Source: an uncultured bacterium
GTDB taxonomy: Bacteria; Cyanobacteriota; Vampirovibrionia; Gastranaerophilales; Gastranaerophilaceae
DNA length: 23,781 nucleotides
Assembly: GCA_900554095.1 (NCBI GenBank)
Contig: USGC01000008.1
Span: 1-23,781, forward strand
Direction: 5' to 3'
The position numbers and the translations under genes were made by a program. This document shows positions 6,767-15,346 of the stretch, one piece after another (positions within the stretch are counted from its first letter, which is position 1; each line of letters opens with the position of its first letter). A model generated the notes under the pieces. The model did no database searches and was not told where the DNA came from. It saw only the letters and a list, made by a program, of their open reading frames with translations.

Positions 6767-6795
6767 ATTATAGCATATAAAACTAAATCTGTCAA
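6767..6795 (-). promoter_or_regulatory. perfect consensus sigma-70 promoter
   Basis: TTGACA (6795-6790), a 17-nt spacer, then TATAAT (6772-6767), with TGC just before the -10. It is the closest match to consensus in the window. It points at the MuF-like gene with the start near 6760, directly before the terminator hairpin. Confidence 0.8.
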
Positions 6796-6841
6796 ACATT
6801 TAACTAACTAAAATTATTTATCATGAAAGATTATTTTAAAA

Positions 6842-6869
6842 CAGTTTTATTCAAAAAACTGCCCGGCAG
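6842..6869. repeat. two overlapping palindromes upstream of the superoxide reductase gene
   Basis: CAGTTTT (6842-6848) and AAAACTG (6855-6861) form a 7-bp dyad. CTGCCCGGCAG (6859-6869) is an 11-bp palindrome sharing its CTG. They lie 56-83 bp before the gene, in a 244-bp gap. They could be an operator; no known regulator box is recognised. Confidence 0.35.
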
Positions 6870-6924
6870 GCCAATGTTTTTAACATGACTTAAATTTATT
6901 CTGTTGTGAGAAAGGAGATTTCTT

Positions 6925-7314
6925 ATGACAGAAAGATTGGACCTTTACAGGTGCGAAATTTGCGGCAATCTTGTTCAGGTAATTCTTGCAGGCGAAGGTG
7001 AGCTTGTTTGCTGCGGTCAGCCTATGCAGCTTGTTAAAGGCAAAACTCAGGAAGAAATGCAAGAAAAACATATACCTGTATTTATATCTGATAATGGCAA
7101 AGACATTGTCCAAGTCGGTACTGTTCTTCACCCTATGAACGATGATCATTACATAATGTTTATAGAAACAATTTCTGAAGATAAAAACCACGTTCAACTT
7201 CAGTATCTTCATCCAGGACAGGAAGCTAAAATGCTTCTTGAAAAGAAAATCGGTAAAATGAAAGCTATTGAATTTTGTAATTTACACGGACTATGGGAGG
7301 GCGAAAGTGATTAG
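6925..7314 (+). CDS. dfx: desulfoferrodoxin (superoxide reductase, two-iron type)
   Basis: 129 aa, full length. The N-terminal desulforedoxin domain has C10, C13, C29 and C30 (rubredoxin-like FeCys4 center I). The catalytic domain has EKHIP (E47, K48, H49), H69, H75 and FCNLHGLW (C118, H121), which are the His4Cys ligands of center II. The enzyme reduces superoxide to hydrogen peroxide in the cytoplasm without making O2, as is typical of anaerobes, taking electrons from rubredoxin or a similar donor. AAAGGAG precedes the ATG at a proper distance. The ferritin gene overlaps its 3' end by 8 nt, so iron storage and superoxide defence are produced together. Confidence 0.96.
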   Translation: MTERLDLYRCEICGNLVQVILAGEGELVCCGQPMQLVKGKTQEEMQEKHIPVFISDNGKDIVQVGTVLHPMNDDHYIMFIETISEDKNHVQLQYLHPGQEAKMLLEKKIGKMKAIEFCNLHGLWEGESD

Positions 7315-7819
7315 TGAGAAAATTGAAAACATACTTAATGAGCAAATTAACAAAGAATTTTATTCCGCTTATTTGTACCTTCTTATGGGTGCTTATTTTG
7401 ACGAAATTGGTCTTAAAGGTTTTTCCAATTGGTGTAAGGTTCAGGCTCGCGAAGAAGTAGATCACGGGATGATTTTATTTGATTATATTATCGAAAGACA
7501 GGGAAAAGTTAATTTAATGCAGATAAATGCTCCTGAAAATAACCTTACGTCCCCGCTTGAAATATTTGAAAAAATATATGAACACGAAAAATATGTTACA
7601 GAAAGCATTAACCGTGTTGCCAATATGACGGATGATGAATGCGATTTAGCCACCAGATACTTCATTAACTGGTACATCTCTGAACAGGTTGAAGAAGAAG
7701 CTAATGTGGATGATATTATCAAAAAGCTTAAAATGTTCGGTGATGAAAAAGCTGCTTTATACCATTTAGACAGAGAACTTATGACAAGGCAGTATGTGCA
7801 GCATTCATACAACAAATAA
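7307..7819 (+). CDS. ftnA: bacterial non-heme ferritin
   Basis: 170 aa from GTG at 7307. This start is chosen because GGGAGG (7295-7300) lies 6 nt ahead and the sequence then matches ferritin N-termini, putting the ferroxidase residues at the same numbers as in E. coli FtnA: E17, E50, H53, E94, Q127 and E130. An earlier in-frame start inside dfx would add 13 unrelated residues. The protein forms a 24-subunit cage that oxidises and stores iron. It overlaps the dfx stop by 8 nt. Coupling to superoxide reductase fits limiting free iron and Fenton chemistry. A terminator follows at 7848. Confidence 0.95.
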   Translation: MISEKIENILNEQINKEFYSAYLYLLMGAYFDEIGLKGFSNWCKVQAREEVDHGMILFDYIIERQGKVNLMQINAPENNLTSPLEIFEKIYEHEKYVTESINRVANMTDDECDLATRYFINWYISEQVEEEANVDDIIKKLKMFGDEKAALYHLDRELMTRQYVQHSYNK

Positions 7820-7847
7820 TTTTTAAAGCTGCTGACCTCAGCTTATG

Positions 7848-7887
7848 GGCGGATTTCGTAAGTAAAATTACTAATTCCGCCTTTTTT
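7848..7887 (+). terminator. intrinsic terminator of the dfx-ferritin unit
   Basis: GGCGGA (7848-7853) pairs with TCCGCC (7876-7881), with a further GTAA/TTAC pairing inside, followed by six T's (7882-7887). Confidence 0.8.
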
Positions 7888-7918
7888 AATATACTTATAT
7901 TGCGAATTTGTAAAGAAT

Positions 7919-7947
7919 TTGTCTGTATTGCAAAAATAGCTTATTAT
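7919..7947 (+). promoter_or_regulatory. promoter of the two-component operon, probably leaderless
   Basis: TTGTCT (7919-7924), a 17-nt spacer, then TATTAT (7942-7947), ending 6 nt before the ATG at 7954. No Shine-Dalgarno precedes that ATG, so the mRNA may start at or next to the start codon. Confidence 0.55.
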
Positions 7948-7953
7948 AGTGGT

Positions 7954-9546
7954 ATGAATAACAGTAAAATTATAATTGTGGACGATGAAAAAATAGTTAC
8001 CTCAGCTTTTCGCACGCTTTTAAAAGTTGAGGGATTTGATAACGGGCAGTTTTTTAACAGCCCCAAGGATGCACTTGAATATTTAAAGACAGATACCCCT
8101 GATTTAATTATTTCTGATTTCTTAATGCCTGATATGAACGGTTTGGAGTTTCTTCGTGAGGCGAAAAAACTTTATCCGGAAGTCAGCATGATTTTATTAA
8201 CGGGTTACGCTGATAAGGAAAATGCTATAAAAGCAATTAATGAAATAGGTCTTTATAAATATATTGAAAAACCTTGGGACAATGACAGCCTCATTAATGA
8301 CATAAAAAACGGGATTGAAAGAAGTCATCTTTTGTCTGATTTGCGCTGCAAGATTGAGGAATTAGAGCAGGCAAAAAAACAGCTTGAAATTTACTCTAAT
8401 GATTTAGAAAAACTCGTTGCAGAGCGTACAAAAGACCTCTCGCTTGCTAATCAAAAGCTTAGCAGCATAATCAATTTTTGTGCAGATGGAATTATCATAC
8501 TTGATAAAAAAGGTAATATTGAACAGGTAAATCCGGCTTGTGAAAATATGACAGGGCTTTCTGAAAGCGCGTTAATTAAAAAGAAATTTCAGCAAATTGC
8601 CTACATTGACGACAAATACGAAAATATTGCCGCCGATAATAAAAGCGGAAATATCTTTGGACTGGACATCGATAATTCTGAAATTCTCTTGAAAGATTGC
8701 TATATTTTAAATACTTTGGGCGATACAAAAACTCCGGTTGAGATTAATTTTGCCTCTATTATTGATGAAGCCGGCTCTGAGCCTGAAAAATTTGTCGGGG
8801 TAATCAGAGATGTAAGTACACAAAAAGAAACTGAAAGATTGAGAGATGATTTCATTGCTACCCTGACGCATGATTTAAGAACTCCGCTTTTGGCCGCAAT
8901 CCAAACATTGAAATTCTTTCTTGACGGCTCGCTTGGCGCTCTTGAAGACAAGCAGAAAGTGCTTCTTTCAACAATGCTTCAAAGCAATGAAGACTTGTTG
9001 GGACTTGTTAATGCGTTATTAGAAGTTTATCGTTTTGAAAGCGGCAAATTAGAACTTTGCAAGACTGTTTTTGCTGTAAAACCGCTTATCAAGCAGTGCT
9101 GTGATGAATTAAAGCAACTTGCAAATTCTAAAAATATAGATTTTGAATTAAACTGTGATTTTGATGAAAAGCTTGAAATTACGGCAGATAAAGCCGAATT
9201 AAAAAGAGTAATTACAAATCTTTGCGGAAATGCGGTAAACTATACTAATAAGGGCGGAAAAATTTCAGTGCTGGCAAAAGCTCAAAACGGTGATTTGATT
9301 TTCTCTGTCGAAGACAATGGAAATGGAATTCCCAAAAGTGATATTCCGCATTTGTTTATGAGATTTTCACAGGGAACAAGCCGCAAGCGCTCTACAGGAA
9401 CAGGATTGGGACTTTACCTCTCAAGACAGATTATAGAAGCACACGGTGGCAAAATCTGGGTTAACAGCAGGCTTAATAAGGGCAGCGAGTTTTCTTTCCT
9501 CTTAACAAATGTAGTCAAACAAGAAAGACAGGTTGTAAATGGTTAG
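7954..9546 (+). CDS. receiver-PAS-histidine kinase
   Basis: 530 aa from ATG 7954. The longer TTG start at 7900 adds 18 residues before the receiver fold and crosses the promoter, so it is not used. Order of domains: receiver (1-120; acidic D10/D11, phospho-acceptor D55 in IISDFLMPDMNG, K106 in KPW); coiled coil (about 125-170); PAS (about 172-292); HisKA with H306 in ATLTHDLRTPL; HATPase with N426 (N box), DNGNGIP (454-460) and TGTGLGL (481-487). No membrane helix is present, so it is a cytoplasmic kinase whose PAS or receiver domain takes the signal. An N-terminal receiver suggests input from another kinase. It overlaps the response regulator by 8 nt, making that its likely partner. Confidence 0.93.
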   Translation: MNNSKIIIVDDEKIVTSAFRTLLKVEGFDNGQFFNSPKDALEYLKTDTPDLIISDFLMPDMNGLEFLREAKKLYPEVSMILLTGYADKENAIKAINEIGLYKYIEKPWDNDSLINDIKNGIERSHLLSDLRCKIEELEQAKKQLEIYSNDLEKLVAERTKDLSLANQKLSSIINFCADGIIILDKKGNIEQVNPACENMTGLSESALIKKKFQQIAYIDDKYENIAADNKSGNIFGLDIDNSEILLKDCYILNTLGDTKTPVEINFASIIDEAGSEPEKFVGVIRDVSTQKETERLRDDFIATLTHDLRTPLLAAIQTLKFFLDGSLGALEDKQKVLLSTMLQSNEDLLGLVNALLEVYRFESGKLELCKTVFAVKPLIKQCCDELKQLANSKNIDFELNCDFDEKLEITADKAELKRVITNLCGNAVNYTNKGGKISVLAKAQNGDLIFSVEDNGNGIPKSDIPHLFMRFSQGTSRKRSTGTGLGLYLSRQIIEAHGGKIWVNSRLNKGSEFSFLLTNVVKQERQVVNG

Positions 9547-10204
9547 GGTTTTAATTGTAGAAGATCACGATATGGCAAGAGTCGGACTTTCTGTAATTTT
9601 AGGCAAAAATCCGAACATTGAAATTGCAGATATGTCAGCAGACGGACAAGAAGGTGTTGATAAAGCCCTTGAACTTACTCCGGATGTTGTGATTATGGAT
9701 ATAGGGCTTCCGACTATAGACGGCATTGAAGCCACACGAAAAATCAAAAGTGCAAACAGTAAAATAAAAGTTTTGATGTACACCTCACGTGAAGATGAAA
9801 ATGACATATTTGACTCATTTAAGGCCGGAGCTGATGGCTACATAACCAAAGGTGCAACAGCCGAACAGACTGTATCTGCGGTGATTGCTGTAAGCGAAGG
9901 CGCAGGCTGGCTTGATCCTGCCATAGCAAAGGTCGTTTTGACCAACATTAGACGCGGAAGTGAAACACCTCAACGCCGCGGGGAAATTAATTACAAGCTT
10001 GGTAAAAACTTATACGGACTGACTGAGCGTGAAATGGAAGTGCTTGCTTTAATTGTTGACGGGCTTACAAATCCACAGATCGCAGAAAACCTTGTGATCA
10101 GTCTTTCTACCACAAAGACACATGTTCACAGTATTTTGCAGAAATTATACGTAGGGTCTCGTTCCAAAGCTATTGCAATGGCTATGAAAGAGGGACTTGT
10201 ATAG
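9539..10204 (+). CDS. NarL/FixJ-type response regulator
   Basis: 221 aa. The receiver domain (1-120) has acidic E8/D9, phospho-acceptor D54 in VIMDIGLP, T83 and the K in ITKGA. The LuxR-type HTH is at about 155-215 (LTEREMEVLALIVDGLTNPQIAENL, quoted in part, then STTKTHVHSILQKL). It binds DNA on phosphorylation, most likely by the kinase just upstream, whose end it overlaps by 8 nt (ATG at 9539 inside the last codons). The linker (125-150) is Arg-rich. The gene for an exported protein starts 1 nt after its stop, so that protein is in the same transcript. Target sites cannot be deduced from this gene alone. Confidence 0.94.
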   Translation: MVRVLIVEDHDMARVGLSVILGKNPNIEIADMSADGQEGVDKALELTPDVVIMDIGLPTIDGIEATRKIKSANSKIKVLMYTSREDENDIFDSFKAGADGYITKGATAEQTVSAVIAVSEGAGWLDPAIAKVVLTNIRRGSETPQRRGEINYKLGKNLYGLTEREMEVLALIVDGLTNPQIAENLVISLSTTKTHVHSILQKLYVGSRSKAIAMAMKEGLV

Positions 10205-10205
10205 A

Positions 10206-11564
10206 ATGTATAAAGGCGTTTTAGCAATTGTGTTCTCTTGCATAGTAGCCTTAAGTTTGCATGCACGTGCATTTGCTCTTAGCAAAGATGCGCGTGCTAA
10301 AGAAATGAAATATATCCATAACGTTCAAAAGCAAGAAGTCAAAGAAGAATATGAACGCGAAAAAGGCCGTATGACGCCATCGGGATATATGACGACCGAG
10401 GAATACGAGATGCTTTCTATTCCAAAAGATAAAGCGCAGGAAGAAATACCTATTCCGAAACCCCAAAAGGCCGCTGATATGAAATATATTCCGCAGCCGG
10501 ATTACACAATTGTGCGTTATAACAACCCTCCGGGAAGCCCTGAAATATCTTTGAGCCGTACATTTAAGACCCGCCGCTCACAAAATGCACAAGGGATAGT
10601 TGCTCCGGACTATTCAATAATGGTTTATCCTGCTCTTTATTACTACCCAAATCAAGATACCGTAGCGTGCGATTTATTTGTAATCCCTCTTGACAGCAAC
10701 GAAACAGCTTTGAATAAAATCTTAAAAGCAAATATTATGCACAGATTGCAAACTCCGATTTTGTCGACAGAAAAATCTTTCGACACAAAAACAGCCTTTA
10801 GAACACTTACTCCTGTTGATTTTTCAAGTGATGGGACGCTTCTGTTAGTAAAAGAAAAAACAGGAAGCAGTTCTGACGGAATTTGGAAAACTGATGCAAT
10901 TGTTTACGACTTTACCATGAAAACTTCATTTAGGCTTGAAGCATTGCGTGATGCGGTTGTTTATTATTGTAAAGAATACAAAAACGTGGATCTTGACGAT
11001 AATCGCTGGGATATTTACCCTTTGGGTTTTGATATAAACGAACCGGATAGAATTGTTGCATCTGCTTATGCTTATACTGGTGGAGCCCCTGTGTTTTTAG
11101 GGCTTTGGAGTATTGATTATAAGGGTGAACAGACACGTCTTGTATCATTTTCAAATCGTGAAGTTGAAGTCAGTATGAACGGTGTTAAAATTATTCAATC
11201 AGGTGTCGTTCCGCCTTCAATGCTGAAAATTGAAGAAAAACAGGCTAAACATGAAGACAAGCTGGACGCTAAGGCTAAAAAAGAAGCAGAAAAAGCAAAA
11301 TTAAAAGAATTGAAAAACGAATATAAAGAGACTATTAAAGAATTAAACACCAATTACAAAGAGCAAAAGCAGGATTACAACATGCTTAATCGCATAAACG
11401 GTACAACCTCAACAAATGACAGTGTACAAAAGTATGAAGAATTAAAAGCTAAGCAGCTTCAAAAACGTTCAGAAAAAGAGGCAAAAGCAAAAGCCCGCGC
11501 TGAGGCTAAAGAACAAAAACGCCTTGAAAAAGAACGCAAAAAATCCAATAGCGACAATATTTAA
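10206..11564 (+). CDS. exported protein of unknown function with a charged coiled-coil tail
   Basis: 452 aa from the ATG at 10206. The TTG at 10197 is less likely because GAGGGA lies about 10 nt before the ATG and the response regulator stop sits between the two starts. A signal peptide covers residues 1-25 (cleavage likely after ARAFA). The middle (about 85-345) is rich in beta-strand-like segments with many Tyr and Asp, for example DYSIMVYPALYYYP. The C-terminus (about 345-452) is a long Lys/Glu/Ala coiled coil. The family is not recognised. Being last in the operon with a kinase and regulator suggests it is a periplasmic effector or sensor of that system. Its stop shares TTAA with the stop of the convergent gene. 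Confidence 0.8.
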   Translation: MYKGVLAIVFSCIVALSLHARAFALSKDARAKEMKYIHNVQKQEVKEEYEREKGRMTPSGYMTTEEYEMLSIPKDKAQEEIPIPKPQKAADMKYIPQPDYTIVRYNNPPGSPEISLSRTFKTRRSQNAQGIVAPDYSIMVYPALYYYPNQDTVACDLFVIPLDSNETALNKILKANIMHRLQTPILSTEKSFDTKTAFRTLTPVDFSSDGTLLLVKEKTGSSSDGIWKTDAIVYDFTMKTSFRLEALRDAVVYYCKEYKNVDLDDNRWDIYPLGFDINEPDRIVASAYAYTGGAPVFLGLWSIDYKGEQTRLVSFSNREVEVSMNGVKIIQSGVVPPSMLKIEEKQAKHEDKLDAKAKKEAEKAKLKELKNEYKETIKELNTNYKEQKQDYNMLNRINGTTSTNDSVQKYEELKAKQLQKRSEKEAKAKARAEAKEQKRLEKERKKSNSDNI

Positions 11565-12877
11565 GCATTAACTACAAAATTGAGAAGCTCTTGCTTGTCG
11601 TATGAAACTGTATTTCCGCCGGACATGTTTGTGTAAGTGTCGGTATGTGCCAAATTGTTTTGATGCCCGTGAGCTGCTATTTCATTTATATCGCCAAGGT
11701 TGTGCCCCATTGAAAAATAGCTGACTTGAGATGTACCATCTTTGTTTGTCAAAGTATATGGAGTATACAAGTCGCTGTATTTCATTGTGTTTAAGTTTAT
11801 ACCAAGCAGATTAACTGCATTTACAGCGTTGTTGCTGTAAGTAGTTCCTACCTGCATATTGGCAAAATCATCCTCAATAACTTCACAAATGAAATATGTA
11901 ACAGCTTCGTTGCTTATGTGTGTTGAGTGCACGAATTCATGGATTAATGTTGCAGCTAAACATGCGCCAGTGTATTTATAATATGTTTCATCATTTGCAA
12001 AAGCTACATCAAGGTAAGTTGCATTACCGTTCAAAAATGCATTCACAGCATCGTATTCATTTGTGTATTGTCTTTGAAATGCGAAGTAGTCAGTGTTAAG
12101 CAATATAGAACGGTTGTAATCGTGTTCAGCGCCTCTGTCAACGTAAGCTGTATTTTGCGGATTTAAATATTCACCGGGAATATAACCCCATTGATAACAG
12201 CCAAGAGCCATACCGGTTGCATTACCGTTTTCATCGTAATTCGTCTCTTGAGGTGCAAAACCTACAGGAAAATCACAATTTTCAATTGCTTTTCTGATTT
12301 CAAGCAAGAAAGATATTTTTGTTTCAGCGTCTTGGCGTGCGCGTCCTTCTGCCAAAACAGTGTTATAGTTGGCAATATAGTTGTCAATCCAGTCTGCAAG
12401 GGTTTGCATACCTGTTTGAAATATTTTTTTCTGTTCAGCTTCACTTATTGATGAAGTAATGTCAGGCTGAAAATTATCCATTGCGCTTGATATGTCGGTT
12501 TTTTCATTGTAATTTGTTGAAGCACCGGTGTAAGCGGTAAAGCTTATAGTTTTTGCAGATGAAACAGTTGAGGCTGTGCTAAATAGATTTGCTTCGGATA
12601 AATTCAATACAGATGCTTGACTGTTAGCTTTTACAATAGTTTCAATCTGTTCTTGTACATTAGAAATTTTTTGAATTTCGTTTTCAACATTGCCGGAAAT
12701 TACATCATCTGTAAAAACCAATGTCGGTACATAAGTTGATGCCCCAAATCTTGTCGTTAAATTAGGAAATTCAATTGCCGTACCGCCTTGCTGCTCGATG
12801 ATTTCAACTTTTTTGTTTTCAGAAACCTCGTTTTGTACTGCGTTGTTATTCAGTTTTAAGTTAGTTATTGATGTCAT
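11561..12877 (-). CDS. putative HExxH metallopeptidase without a classical signal peptide
   Basis: 438 aa. The motif LIHEFVHSTH (H313, E314, H317) fits the zinc site of HExxH peptidases, and E324, E332 or E335 in the following helix could be the third ligand as in gluzincins. The N-terminal third is low-complexity, rich in Ser, Asn and Thr. There is no signal peptide, so secretion, if any, is by another route. AAGGA lies just before the ATG. The gene is 14 nt behind the large GLUG-repeat gene on the same strand, so they form an operon, and it may process that protein or act on the same target. Its 3' end overlaps the convergent gene by 4 nt. The specific peptidase family is not recognised. 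Confidence 0.75.
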   Translation of the reverse strand: MTSITNLKLNNNAVQNEVSENKKVEIIEQQGGTAIEFPNLTTRFGASTYVPTLVFTDDVISGNVENEIQKISNVQEQIETIVKANSQASVLNLSEANLFSTASTVSSAKTISFTAYTGASTNYNEKTDISSAMDNFQPDITSSISEAEQKKIFQTGMQTLADWIDNYIANYNTVLAEGRARQDAETKISFLLEIRKAIENCDFPVGFAPQETNYDENGNATGMALGCYQWGYIPGEYLNPQNTAYVDRGAEHDYNRSILLNTDYFAFQRQYTNEYDAVNAFLNGNATYLDVAFANDETYYKYTGACLAATLIHEFVHSTHISNEAVTYFICEVIEDDFANMQVGTTYSNNAVNAVNLLGINLNTMKYSDLYTPYTLTNKDGTSQVSYFSMGHNLGDINEIAAHGHQNNLAHTDTYTNMSGGNTVSYDKQELLNFVVNA

Positions 12878-12891
12878 TGTTTTTCCTTAAA

Positions 12892-14928
12892 TTAACCGAA
12901 TGCTTTAAATGAGCGTTCAACGTTTTTGGATAGAACTGATTTAATACTTTCTTCTTCAGCTTGAAGGGCTTTGTATTGAGTATCGATTTTCTTTTGGTCG
13001 ATTTCAAATCTTTTATCTTCAGCTTGAATTTCTTCCATACCTTTGTTGTATTCAGCTTCTGCTTTAGCTAGCTTAGCTTCGTCTTGTTTGTCGACGATAA
13101 TTGTGCAAGTCTGCCAGCTTACAATTTCAAAATCCATACCGTTAATTTTTTGAGTTTGAGTGGAATTTTCGTCGGCTTTTTTAACAAGAGAGTAAGTTCC
13201 GTCTCTTAAACCTTTTTCGAGTTCTGCTGATGTAATACTGTCAAAATCCGGATCTTCAACAAGCTTAGTCTCCATAATCGGTACATCAGCATAGATAGGA
13301 TCACCGTTTTCATAATCAACAATAGTATCTGTATCATCAACCCATCTGGTTTCTTCTTGTGCAAGTCCTTTGGCTTGGAGTGCAGTTAAATTTAAAACAG
13401 GTATATTGTTTGCTTGTGCAGTTGACTGAGCTTGGTCTGAATATCCGGTATTTCCAGGATTTAACCAAACCGGTGTACCGTTAGAGACGGCATTTACTGA
13501 CATATTTCCGCTGTCATCTCCAACTGACCATTTGCCGCTTGTACTGTTTTTGTAAACTATTATGTTATCGTTGTTTCTTGTATCAAGCGCGATAAAGTTT
13601 GTCAAATCAGATTCAAGAACGGGTCCCCAGTTAGCCAAATCTGAACCGTTAATAACAGAGCCGTCTGCTGTAGTTATTGAACCTAATGAAACACAGTTTT
13701 TAATAGTTGTTTCGTGGCTGTCATCACCGATAAATCCGTTTATTGAATTAGAATAATCTTTATTGTTTGATAAAACAATATTTACATCTGAATAGCAGTT
13801 AGAAATAACACTTTCGCCTTTCAGCGGGTTAACGTTTGCACCTATAAAGCCGCCGATATAGCCGAAGCTGTCATCTGCATTTGGCACATTTATTGTCCCT
13901 TGTGCTGAACAGTTTTCGATGTTGCCGTTGCTAAGTCCAACCAGGCCGCCTACACCCGCTCTTTCAGGATAATAACCTTCAAGATATTCAGTGTCTGGCT
14001 CTAATGTACAATTAATGCTTGCATTTGTAACATTACAGTTTTCGATTTTACCACCGTTTGCTAGGTAGCCTGCCATACCGCCGATAATATCAGTTTCTGC
14101 TGAAACGTTAACATTATCAAGGTTAAGGTTTTTCACTGTCCCGTAAAGATCCTGGAATAAGCCTTGTGTTCCTGTAATATTTGCAATTGTTGTACCGTTG
14201 CCATCAAATACGCCTTGAAATTGCGGAATACCGGGCCAATCGCCTGTTGGATTCAGTCTGCTGAAATCTATTACAGTGCCTTCCGGAAAATTTAATACGT
14301 AATTTTGTTTTCTTGCAGCAGGATCCGTAAATAATGTATTTAAAGCTGCAACTAAGCCGTTTTCGGAATTTATTGAGATTGAATTTATAGTTTTTTCTGC
14401 GCCGTTAATGTTAGATGTATAAGATACGACGCTAATGTCATCATCAGTAAGTCCGTATGTTTCTTGAATACCGTTTACTGTGGATTTCATTGTTGTTAAG
14501 TCTTCACTGCCGATAACATCAGCAGATGTTGATGCAGAACGAAATGTACTGGTTTCTTGTTTCTTTGCGTAAATAGGTTTTGAATAATCTTTTTCGTAAC
14601 CAATTAATACTTTTTTAGTTTCGCCGGTATCAACTTCCTGGTAGCTGTAACCGAGGATTTTTGAGCCGTTATATACAAGCAGGTCTTGTTCAGCTAAATT
14701 TGCAAGAGTAATTCTTTCATTTGTTTTTGTTGTGCCTGTGGCTGAGAAAATATTATTTGTAACATAAAGTTGGCTATTATTTAAAGCTTCGGTATATTTA
14801 TCCTGCAATGCTTCTGAATCCATTGAAAGGCGAATTTTTGAATTAGAAACATCCTGACCTTGCAATGAAAGGTTGTTGAGTTGTGATGTTATGTATAATA
14901 ACCTGGCTTGCGCCGCAGACATTCCCAT
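12892..14928 (-). CDS. surface-type protein: flagellin-like helical ends with a GLUG-repeat centre
   Basis: 678 aa. The N-terminus, MGMSAAQARLLYITSQLNNL, and the last ~60 residues (heptad-like, ending NVERSFKAFG) are long amphipathic helices, as in flagellin and hook or T3SS filament proteins whose two ends pair. Between them, about residues 235-420 hold repeats of the GLUG type: GTQGLFQDLYGTVKNLNL, IIGGMAGYLANGGKIENC, VGGLVGLSNGNIENCSAQG and others. These form beta-solenoid-like surface domains in adhesins. No signal peptide is seen, matching export by a flagellar/type III-like or other route. AAAGGGA precedes the ATG. It is first in an operon with the HExxH protein. Adhesin or filament function is inference. 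Confidence 0.8.
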   Translation of the reverse strand: MGMSAAQARLLYITSQLNNLSLQGQDVSNSKIRLSMDSEALQDKYTEALNNSQLYVTNNIFSATGTTKTNERITLANLAEQDLLVYNGSKILGYSYQEVDTGETKKVLIGYEKDYSKPIYAKKQETSTFRSASTSADVIGSEDLTTMKSTVNGIQETYGLTDDDISVVSYTSNINGAEKTINSISINSENGLVAALNTLFTDPAARKQNYVLNFPEGTVIDFSRLNPTGDWPGIPQFQGVFDGNGTTIANITGTQGLFQDLYGTVKNLNLDNVNVSAETDIIGGMAGYLANGGKIENCNVTNASINCTLEPDTEYLEGYYPERAGVGGLVGLSNGNIENCSAQGTINVPNADDSFGYIGGFIGANVNPLKGESVISNCYSDVNIVLSNNKDYSNSINGFIGDDSHETTIKNCVSLGSITTADGSVINGSDLANWGPVLESDLTNFIALDTRNNDNIIVYKNSTSGKWSVGDDSGNMSVNAVSNGTPVWLNPGNTGYSDQAQSTAQANNIPVLNLTALQAKGLAQEETRWVDDTDTIVDYENGDPIYADVPIMETKLVEDPDFDSITSAELEKGLRDGTYSLVKKADENSTQTQKINGMDFEIVSWQTCTIIVDKQDEAKLAKAEAEYNKGMEEIQAEDKRFEIDQKKIDTQYKALQAEEESIKSVLSKNVERSFKAFG

Positions 14929-15007
14929 TTTTAAATTCCCTTTATAGTTACATCTAATGGTTATGTCGGCATTTATTCGCTAAATATTTAATTTTTTAAT
15001 GCTAATG

Positions 15008-15268
15008 TTAACTTTTTGTAACATTAATCAACTTAATTTTCTCTGCTCTTGATAAATGTTTTATTCTGTATTCTTCACTCATCGCCTCTGATTTGGTGGG
15101 AAATTCTTTTTGGTAAACAATCTTTACAGGCTTATGCGAGCGTGTATATTTTGCCCCTGTGCCGTTAAGATGTGCTTGGAAACGTTTTTCAACATCATCG
15201 GTGTAGCCGCAGTAGTACGTATCATTTTCGGTGTAAAGAATATAAACAAAATGTTTCTTAGTATCCAT
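15008..15268 (-). CDS. GIY-YIG family nuclease-domain protein (UPF0213/YhbQ type)
   Basis: 86 aa, single-domain length. It carries the GIY-YIG core: VYILYTENDTYYCGYTDD (residues 8-25), R29, the HLNGTGAKYTRSHKP stretch (33-47) and the conserved Glu in EAMSEEYRIK. Stand-alone members of this class are thought to cut or process DNA, but their physiological role is unclear. There is no Shine-Dalgarno; TAAAAT ends 6 nt before the ATG, a possible leaderless start. An intrinsic terminator (15284-15312) separates it from the gene behind. Confidence 0.88.
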   Translation of the reverse strand: MDTKKHFVYILYTENDTYYCGYTDDVEKRFQAHLNGTGAKYTRSHKPVKIVYQKEFPTKSEAMSEEYRIKHLSRAEKIKLINVTKS

Positions 15269-15283
15269 AAATAAATTTTACAA

Positions 15284-15312
15284 TAAAAAAGCGGCACTTT
15301 GTTCGGCCGCTT
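15284..15312 (-). terminator. intrinsic terminator of the small Gly/Ser/Cys-rich gene
   Basis: On the minus strand AAGCGGC (15312-15306) pairs with GCCGCTT (15295-15289), followed by a run of T's (to 15284). Confidence 0.8.
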
Positions 15313-15346
15313 GTTAATTTTCTTTTTCTTATTTTCAAAAACTTTT

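Noticed and set aside
6781..6924. Fur or PerR box before superoxide reductase
   Set aside because: AT-rich stretches resemble parts of both boxes, but no convincing dyad match is present.
8700..8951. Minus-strand open frame inside the histidine kinase
   Set aside because: Shadow of the kinase coding sequence, no translation signals.
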